From Imbricaverruca yamaguchii (lineage: Eukaryota; Arthropoda; Thecostraca; Neoverrucidae): a DNA stretch of 64,000 bases. The notes beneath the pieces were generated by a model. That model saw only the letters and a program-made list of their open reading frames with translations, searched no databases and was not told where the DNA came from. Made by a program: the position numbers and the translations under genes. Positions 56,946-64,000 of the stretch are shown one piece after another. Each line of letters opens with the position of its first letter. Positions within the stretch are counted from its first letter, which is position 1. The stretch is from NCBI GenBank assembly GCA_034440575.1, contig JAOTOL010001603.1, forward strand, positions 1,444,001 through 1,508,000, in the 5' to 3' direction.

Positions 56946-59667
56946 TGTGTAATGTGGTGCGTTCTGGGCCGGATGGTGCAGTTTCCCGCTCTCGGCAGTG
57001 GTGTATGCGCGGCAGAGGATGTATTGGCTGGTGTGTGCCCGCCGTGCGGTGGCAGACCGCTGGGAGGAGCTCGTGACGCCAGCGGTGCCAGTGGCGGTGG
57101 TTGGTCGCTTTCTCCACGCTTATTCAGCCTTCAGCCTCGCTTAAAGGAGGATGTGCGGTGCGTGCAGGCGTTGGTTGCGCTTTTTACGTCCTTTACACAT
57201 GTGCATTCATCTATTCTATGGCACGTTCGAGTATCGGTCATAAAGCGTTCGCATACGGCGAGATACTTATCAGAGCTTTGTGCATCTGCATGATGTTCTG
57301 CTTTTTGCTGTCTCCTCCGGTTGTGTCCATCTTCTTCAGAGAAGAGCGTCTTTGCCTGATATCATTTGGTCCGTTGTGGTCAGCAGCACAGTTAGTGCTT
57401 ACTTGCCTTCGGTTGTATTTTAGTTGGTAATAGATCAGAATAGCCTGGTGCAGTTCTTTTCCTATGGTAAGGAATGCATCGCTTGCGCATAGCTGGGAGC
57501 GTGGCGTTCACCACCTTTGTGTCGTCCCGCGTTTTCCCCGTGGACTGCATGCGTCTACTAGAACTGCTCCATGTTCACTTGACACGCGCAGGTCGCTTCC
57601 CGGCGCTTCTGCCAGCAGTTCTAATGCACGTGTTTATCGAATTGGGCCGCCGTTTGTCAAAACCCAAACGTTATTTATGGCAGATTGGGGCTGTGGTAGT
57701 GTCTCTATTGTGCCCCCATCCTCTCCCCTCCTCTCCAAATCACCGAAGTCCATTGCTGTTGGTGGGCGGCACAAGAGGTCATGTACTCGTTCGGTTTGAA
57801 GATGGCGGCACAACAGCTATACGCAGTTTTCGCTCACACCCGGAGATACCCGGTCATAATTTGAATTCATGTGGCTCCATTTCGGTGTTGAAACGTGCAA
57901 GACGTGTCGCCGAGTTTTGCTGGATATTTGTCTTGCCCAGACAGATGACTACGCGGGGCACCAGCTCGCTTGAGATACAGGCTGAAACTACGCGGGCCGC
58001 AGCCTGGTGTGGGGTACAGGCTGAAACTGCGCGCGACCCAACACAATTGGTGTGGTTCGGCTCCCCCGATGAGTGGGTTATTCGCGGTAGCTTTCACAAT
58101 GTCACAATGTCAGATGATGCATAGCGCCAGATGATCCATAATGTCGCGCTCTGACGTCAGCTCTGCAGGTCAGCTGTGAAAGTGTCCAACTGCAGTCTAA
58201 TTTAATTCGTACCTCCCCGTGTGTGTAACACATTCGTAACACATCCCCCACGGGCGTCACTAATTCGACCCTTGCCCCTCCGTGCGTGTAACAACGTGTC
58301 AACCCCAGAATGGCGATAATATATTTTCCTCGAATTGTCGCGTTCTACTCAAGAGGCAGCGATCGACTTGTGGCGGCTCGTCACGTACTGGAAGACCCAG
58401 GAGCCGGTCTGTCCAGGTTGGGTAGGGCGGCGAGCGGCGGTGTTGGCTGTTTTATCCGCTGTCAGTCCCTCAGACTGGACGAGCTATCTGATAGGCACTG
58501 TGTTGATGTTGGGCGGTAGGCTGTGGCTGAAGGTTCGGCAGACAGACGGGTGGTCATTTGTGTGGCTGCTGTTGCCGCACGTGAAACGTTCCGAGGGGCT
58601 TGATCCACCGGAAGCTGTTGCCAGTGTCGCGCGTGACAGGCACAGGGAGGCCTGCCGGCAGCTGGGACTGCTGTCTAGCAGTGCTGGCCATCGTCTGATG
58701 GCCGGCACTGGCGCAGTGTCATGAAGGAAGCTGCTGTTGCATCATTGCCTCTCCATGGCAGACGTTTGTTGGTTCTGATCCGCGCGGATGGTGACTAATC
58801 TTGTGACGGTGAACAGACACTAACACTTTCAACGTGCTGAGTGCAGCTATTGAATGTCTGAAGAGCTGGCATGCAGCCGGACGGGTTAACATCGTGGTTT
58901 ACTGAAAGGACAGCTGATGGTGGCATAAGCAGAGGCACTTGGCCACGTGCAGATGATTGTGTTGGGCGTCAACCAACGGCCACAATCAATACACATACAG
59001 TTAACACACAACTGCCCAGGTAGCCGTTCAACCACAACACCTCGACTCTGTGGTTGCGACTGGCCACGGTGAGGTGGACGCACATGTGGCAATGCTGACA
59101 CCTGACCAGGAGGCTGTCCTCTCCGAGGTAGTTAGTCATTCGAACGCACCGACCACGGCTGAGTTTTTCCTCCGGGGGCTACCGGTGACTGGCACACGCG
59201 CCTCCGAAACTTTAGAGATGACTAGATAAAAGTGCCGGCTGTTGCACGTGTTGTGAATTGCCACCTTGCGATGACCTGCCAACTAGTGGTTGCATCTAGT
59301 AGTGGTAGATGGCGCTGGGGCGTATTACAGCCATAGCGCTGGTGTTTTGGGCGCTGGTCGTGCCGCGGAGGGGCGGTGTTGGGCGAGGTGCGCCCAGCTG
59401 ACTGACAGTGGTGACGCATGTCTGTGGTCGTGGTTGAAGTCTGCTTGAATATTGATTGTTGCGGTTGCAAGGAGCAGCGAATACAGGGAACGTTTGGAAG
59501 CCGTCTTTATAGAAATTAGAGAGACAGAAGAATCTAACATCATGCGGCTGCCTCTGGCGTGACGACGTGCATCTTCCATGGCAGAATGCCATGGCTGTAC
59601 ACTCGCAGCTCACTGTATCTCTCTCGTTGCAGTACGCGCGACTTCCATCGTGCGGTGTGTGGACGAG
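56946..59667. other. No gene seen
   Basis: 2.7 kb without convincing exons. 57955-58035 has a short repeat of CAGGCTGAAACT. Arms 58679-58692 and 58697-58710 form a 14-bp hairpin with one mismatch. Confidence 0.5.
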
Positions 59668-59778
59668 GCGTCGACACTAAGGAGACAACTGAGGAGTCGA
59701 CACTAAGGAGACAACTGAGGAGTCGACAATAAGGAGACAACTGAGGAGTCGACAATAAGGAGACAACTGAGGCGTGTT
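59668..59778. repeat. 26-bp minisatellite
   Basis: Four units of GTCGACAATAAGGAGACAAC plus TGAGGA. Confidence 0.94.
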
Positions 59779-59859
59779 CCAATCAGCTGGGGAGTGGCTC
59801 ACAACAGACAGCTGCGCAGTCGAGCCCGTTGACGAACTGCTCGGCGATCTTACCGACTG

Positions 59860-59928
59860 TGGCATGCTGGGCGCGAACGATCAATTCTGGTCGAGGCGCC
59901 CTAAGGCCCAAATAGCAAACAAACAAAC
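59860..59928 (+). repeat. LINE 3'-tail copy
   Basis: GGGCGCGAACGATC, then GGTCGAGGCGCCCTAAGGCC and CAAATAGCAAAC. Confidence 0.75.
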
Positions 59929-62504
59929 AGACTGTGATGTGGCTTTCTGTTGATTTATCGCCATCCCAGCACCGTCGAGTGGCGCCTAGAGACAGATCCT
60001 GCACGCTGCGCCCGGTAAAGATTGTGCCAGTGAGCGGACGGCTGGCTAAGGCCGTCAGCACCTCGACAACGCGCGGATGCTTCCCAGCTGCCTGCCGGCA
60101 CACGTGCACTTCGAGACACTGCCGGAGACGCTGAGCAGCCAAGCCAGCTGCCGTTGTCTGCTGGGGATGGCCGTATTTCGGCTGGCGACGTTGGACTGCG
60201 TGTCGACGTCACCCGACCAACTGATGCCGAATGATAGATATGAACAGGAGTGCGGTACAGCAGTGCGGTGTAGATACGAGTAGTAATGTGGTGTAGACGT
60301 AGACCATTGTAGGTTCCCGGGCGGCCGAAAAGCCTTATCTCCACGGGTGCCGACAATAACCCAAGCCGAAGGTGGGATTGGTCTTTGCCTGGTCAGAGTT
60401 TAGCTCCTGGTGAAGATCGCTTTTTGCATAGCTGCAAACGAGGCACATGCTGAGACAGAATGGTCCGTGGGAGTGTATCAGACAACACCAGTACTTCCAC
60501 ACTCCCAGCTCCACGTGCCGCTGTCTCATGTCGACTCACCAACAAACATAGAAGTTCTACCACCACAAGCATACACGTATACACAAGCATACAAGCATAC
60601 ACAAGCAGCTTGGTGTATCCTGAAATTTTCTAAGAAGTATACACTAAGTCGAACTATTTTGATCCCTTGTCGACTTCATGGATGTCTGCAGTAAGACTGC
60701 GATGATTCAGCCTCGCCGACTTGGTTCTTCAACTTGTGTGAATAAATGGATGTGTATCTCCCCCCTCGGAGTGGCAGTAGTGCTCATAGGCACAGCCAAA
60801 ATGTCTGCATAAAGTGAAACTAGATTCTGAAAATGTATTTTCTTGGCAACGAATAACAAGATAAGTTGTGGAACTTTCTGAACCCAGAAATAATGTGGTC
60901 GAAATCCGAAAAGTTGTTAAGGGGGAGCAGTCGTGAATGTTTCTACCCCATCCCTTTGGATTCCTCGGACCCATGCATGCTTATACACATGTTTTTGTAA
61001 CAAATCCTAAAGATCGTTTCTTAGCGAGACATTTCACACACAGGCAATGTTGTCATTTTATTTACGAATGTGGCAAACTGCCGTGGCCCATTTCATTTGC
61101 TAATATGGCGATAGACTCGCAAGCATTAGGCGACATGTCGACGACATGACAAGTTCTCAAAAGAGCATGCCCCTCGGAGGTAGGGCAGCGTGAACATCTC
61201 AATTTGTGTATGACACAGGCTGTTCATAGTACGCACACGTGCGATTAAGATGACTTTCCAGATGAGAGGATGGTACAGAAAACCGAATGCGTGATTTCGG
61301 CAAAACATTCGCGTGATTTATCCTTGTTATACTTCCTAAGTGGATGCCAGTCCCAATCAGTATTTGCCCACGGTTGTGATGTTCACCTGGGATCGACGGC
61401 AACTCGCTCTAGCTAAAATTTTGCAATCTTTCCAGCAGCGATGAAGGAAGGCGTGATCATCACATTATTCTTTCTTCAGCAAGCAGGTAGGTGCTAAGAG
61501 CCAAAAGTGCACGTGTTGAAGTGTAAGCGCTTGTCATAGTTCTTATTTAGCTGAGATATGAAGGCTACGGAATATTGTTATTCGTATCTTCGGACAAACA
61601 GGACACAAGGCTTTCATATCAGATAACTTTACAACCGGCTAAGGTACTCAAAATGTAGCCCTCGTAGCGTAGCAGCAGTCACAAATCATCAGGTCACACT
61701 TAGAATGAGAACAAATATTGTATGCTTAATTTTGTCAATAATTGATATTTCTTAGATACCGGAATGCATCCAATTATAAACCAAGCCCTCTATCTTTGCC
61801 TATGTCAGTCATTTTTGTCTTCCAAATATTTAGAGTTTGTTCACCTCCCGAGGGCTCTCCTAAGGTCCCGCACCCCCTCCCCCAGAACTCGTTGCATTGG
61901 TTTGGTCGCACGAATCTCTTCAAACCTCCCATCTCCCATCTCTTTAAAACTCTCGCAAGTCGGAGGTAGAATGAGCTTGTGGGAAATTGTGGGGCGCTAG
62001 ATGTCGGCGAAAGTAGCGCGTATTTCGCTTTTGGTTTGGCCCACAAAGCACAAAGCGGTGAAAAACGTGCCAAGGGTCCATGAGGCTACCGAGCTCAGGA
62101 TATTAAACCGGGGCGTATTTTAGTGTGAGTATTGGAGAAAACAGTAATTCACGATTGAGTTTTCCCGCCATATGCCTGCAATCAGTGACGATCACCACGC
62201 GTCGTTTTTGTCCCTGATCACCAATCAGCTGACGTTTTTATATAAACCCCTATGGGCTCGCTTGGTTGCGCCCGTGCTGACAACCTCCTCACCCCGCCCC
62301 ACCCCTGCTTTGCGGGAGGTCGCAGACGTTCGGAGAACTTGTGAGTGGTAATGAAACAGATCCTCAGTGTCCTCGATAGTGTATTCTCCCCTAATGTGGA
62401 GAATGCATTACCACAACCACCACCATCTATATGCACCACCATCTCCGCTGATGCACCTGAACATCACCTCGAGCTTGCCATGGAACTATTGCTTGCTATT
62501 TCAC
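59929..62504. other. No gene seen
   Basis: Ordinary non-coding sequence. CAAGCATACA is repeated a few times near 60567-60605. Confidence 0.5.
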
Positions 62505-62795
62505 GACACGGACCTGGGTCCTAGGTCCTACGTTCTAGCTTCCTCGATCATGGGTGTTGGTTCCTTCGGCTCTAGGTCGTCTCCCTCGGGCCTAGGTCTT
62601 AGCTCCATCTGTCCTAGGTCATAGCTACATCGTTCCTAGACCCTAGTTCCATCGGTCCTAAATCCTACGTTCCTTGGTCATAAATCCTAGCTTTCTTGGT
62701 CATAGGTCATAGTTCCCTTAGTTCTAGATCCTTGTTACATCGTTCTAAGCCTCCCCTGCACTAGGACCTAACTCCTGCCATGGGTCCCAGCTCCC
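62505..62795. repeat. Degenerate ~22-bp array (CCTAGGTCCTAGCTCCATCG)
   Basis: TCCTAGGTC/TCATAGGTC words recur about a dozen times. Confidence 0.75.
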
Positions 62796-62804
62796 TCGGT
62801 GCGG

Positions 62805-63319
62805 CGCGAGAGTGACCATCGCCTCTGGTGCTGTGGTCAGTGGTGCAGATCACCGCCTCTGGTTCTGTGGTCAGTGGCGCAGATCACCGCCTCTGGTGCC
62901 GTTGTCAGTGGCGCAGGTCACCGTCTCTGGTGCTGTGGTCAGTGGTGCAGATCACCGCCTCTGGTGCTGTGGTCAGTGGCGCAGATCACCGCCTCTGGTG
63001 CTGTGGTCAGTGGTGCAGATCACCGCCTCTGGTGCCGTGGTCAGTGGTGCAGATCACCGCCTCTGGTGCCGTGGTCAGTGGCGCAGATCACCACCTCTGG
63101 TGCCGTGGTCAGTGGCGCAGATCACCGCCTCTGGTGCCGTGGTCAGTGATGCAGATCACCGCCTCTGGTGCCGTGGTCAGTGGCGCAGATACCGCTGGTG
63201 CTGTGGTCATGGCGCAGATCACCGCCTCTGGTGCCGTGGTCAGTGGCGCAGATCACCACCCCTGGTGCCGTGGTCAGTGGCGCAGATCACCGCCTCTGGT
63301 GCTGTGGTCAGTGGCGCAG
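62805..63319. repeat. 34-bp array of acceptor-like units
   Basis: About 15 units of GGTCAGTGGCGCAGATCACC plus GCCTCTGGTGCCGT. GTGGCGCAG in each unit equals the 3' splice site of the exon at 63320. Confidence 0.94.
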
Positions 63320-63445
63320 GTCCCTGGCATGCTGAAGCGGCAGTGTGTGATGGACTTCTGGGGCTGGCTATACATCGGCGACTTGTCCACCACCGACGAA
63401 AACCGCGAGTGTCAGCACTGGGTCACCAGAAGGCCCATGCACAAG
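63320..63445 (+). CDS. Internal exon of an unidentified gene
   Basis: A 126-nt open segment (42 codons) begins after GTGGCGCAG and ends CACAAG|GTGAGG. It reads VPGMLKRQCVMDFWGWLYIG, then DLSTTDENRECQHWVTRRPMHK. G/C-rich third positions, two cysteines, four tryptophan or aromatic clusters and consensus splice sites argue that it is a real exon. I do not recognise the family. The neighbouring exons must lie beyond the window or in 56,123-62,800, where I found none. Upstream is a 34-bp array of acceptor-like copies, and downstream the last 25 exon bases plus the donor are repeated twice more at 31-bp spacing. Confidence 0.6.
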
Positions 63446-63509
63446 GTGAGGGGTCACCAGAAGGCCCATGCACAAGGTGAGAGGTCACTAGAAGACCCAT
63501 GCACAAGGT
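63422..63509 (+). repeat. 31-bp triplication of exon end plus donor
   Basis: GGTCACCAGAAGGCCCATGC, then ACAAG|GTGAG, with GT starting at 63446, 63477 and 63508. The first copy is the exon's own end. Confidence 0.92.
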
Positions 63510-63653
63510 GAGGTGGACACTCCAGCTGTAGCCGACGTCACGTCCACCCGTTCTGTGTTCGCTGATTGTTTTGTTAGCCAACGTCACCCTACGTGTGCTG
63601 CTGTATTTTTACGCATCGAGTTGTTCACTAATCATCGTCAGTGGCGCAGCCCG

Positions 63654-64000
63654 GATTGTCTTAACACGCGCCCTGGATGGGGGTGGCGAAATCCGCCCAC
63701 CACTCCGGTTTTTCGTAGATAACTCCAAATTTTACCGGCCGATATACGCCATTGTTTGTATACCTGCTTAGAAATGAACGGCAGGTTGTTTAAAGTAAGA
63801 AAAACTAAAATCGACCGAAAATTTTTCGATTTGGGGTTCGGTAAATTCAAAAATGATTTCAGCGCCAGACCACAAATATCAGCGCTGATGCGCTTCCCGT
63901 ATCTTGGCAAAAAGGACGCGTTTTTGGCAACACTAGCGTCTTGTTTTATGTACATTGTTATGCTACATTGTTTCAAAGTCATGTCAGGTCACCGAGGTCA
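63654..64000 (-). repeat. ~370-bp dispersed element, copy 3
   Basis: Reverse-oriented copy of the elements at 17670-18422, from the diverged terminal hairpin near 63672-63700 to GTCATGTCAGGTCACCGAGG at the window edge. Confidence 0.88.

Overview
This is a window of eukaryotic, almost certainly animal, nuclear DNA. Coding sequence is a few percent of it. Single-gene exons are separated by introns of 0.6-12 kb, tRNA-derived SINEs are scattered on both strands, and there are about forty micro- and minisatellite arrays, by my estimate around a quarter of the window. The one gene I can read completely resembles arthropod Na+/Ca2+ exchangers, and its exons are strongly G/C-ending at third codon positions. 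An arthropod, perhaps a crustacean, is my best inference. The species cannot be read from the sequence.

Layout. Bases 1-13,454 are non-coding: tandem arrays (periods 62, 18, 41, 6, 61, 44, 11 and others), SINEs, a 20-bp-arm palindrome, a 19-bp hairpin, and the 3' end of a non-LTR retrotransposon at about 11,045-11,535. Bases 13,455-56,122 on the + strand hold a sodium/calcium exchanger (NCX/SLC8 family) in 14 coding exons. All junction phases agree and the joined frame is 2,469 nt (822 residues plus TAG). Exons 1-2 carry the N-terminal membrane half with the alpha-1 repeat ([10 protein letters not shown]). Exons 3-4 start the cytosolic loop. Exons 5-7 encode Calx-beta domain CBD1 and exons 8-10 CBD2. 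Exons 11-14 encode the C-terminal membrane half with the alpha-2 repeat ([10 protein letters not shown]). Bases 56,123-62,800 are non-coding. At 63,320-63,445 a further exon of a protein I do not recognise lies just after a 34-bp array.

The most striking feature is that several minisatellites are built out of splice sites. Upstream of exon 4 a 65-bp array carries ten extra copies of the exon's own 3' splice site plus its first bases. Downstream of exon 8 a 76-bp array carries 13 extra copies of the last 45-57 exon bases plus the 5' splice site. The exon at 63,320 has both: acceptor-like copies upstream and two extra donor copies downstream. Exon 5 shows a degenerate version. A partial, purely synonymous copy of exon 4 lies on the far side of the exon 4 array. 

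The dispersed repeats are at least three tRNA-headed SINE families with similar 3' ends, a short LINE-tail hairpin present about a dozen times, and a ~370-bp element ending in a 12-bp hairpin. The stretches 50,500-51,380 and 51,585-51,690 are homopolymer-rich and look like assembly or read artefacts around exon 11.
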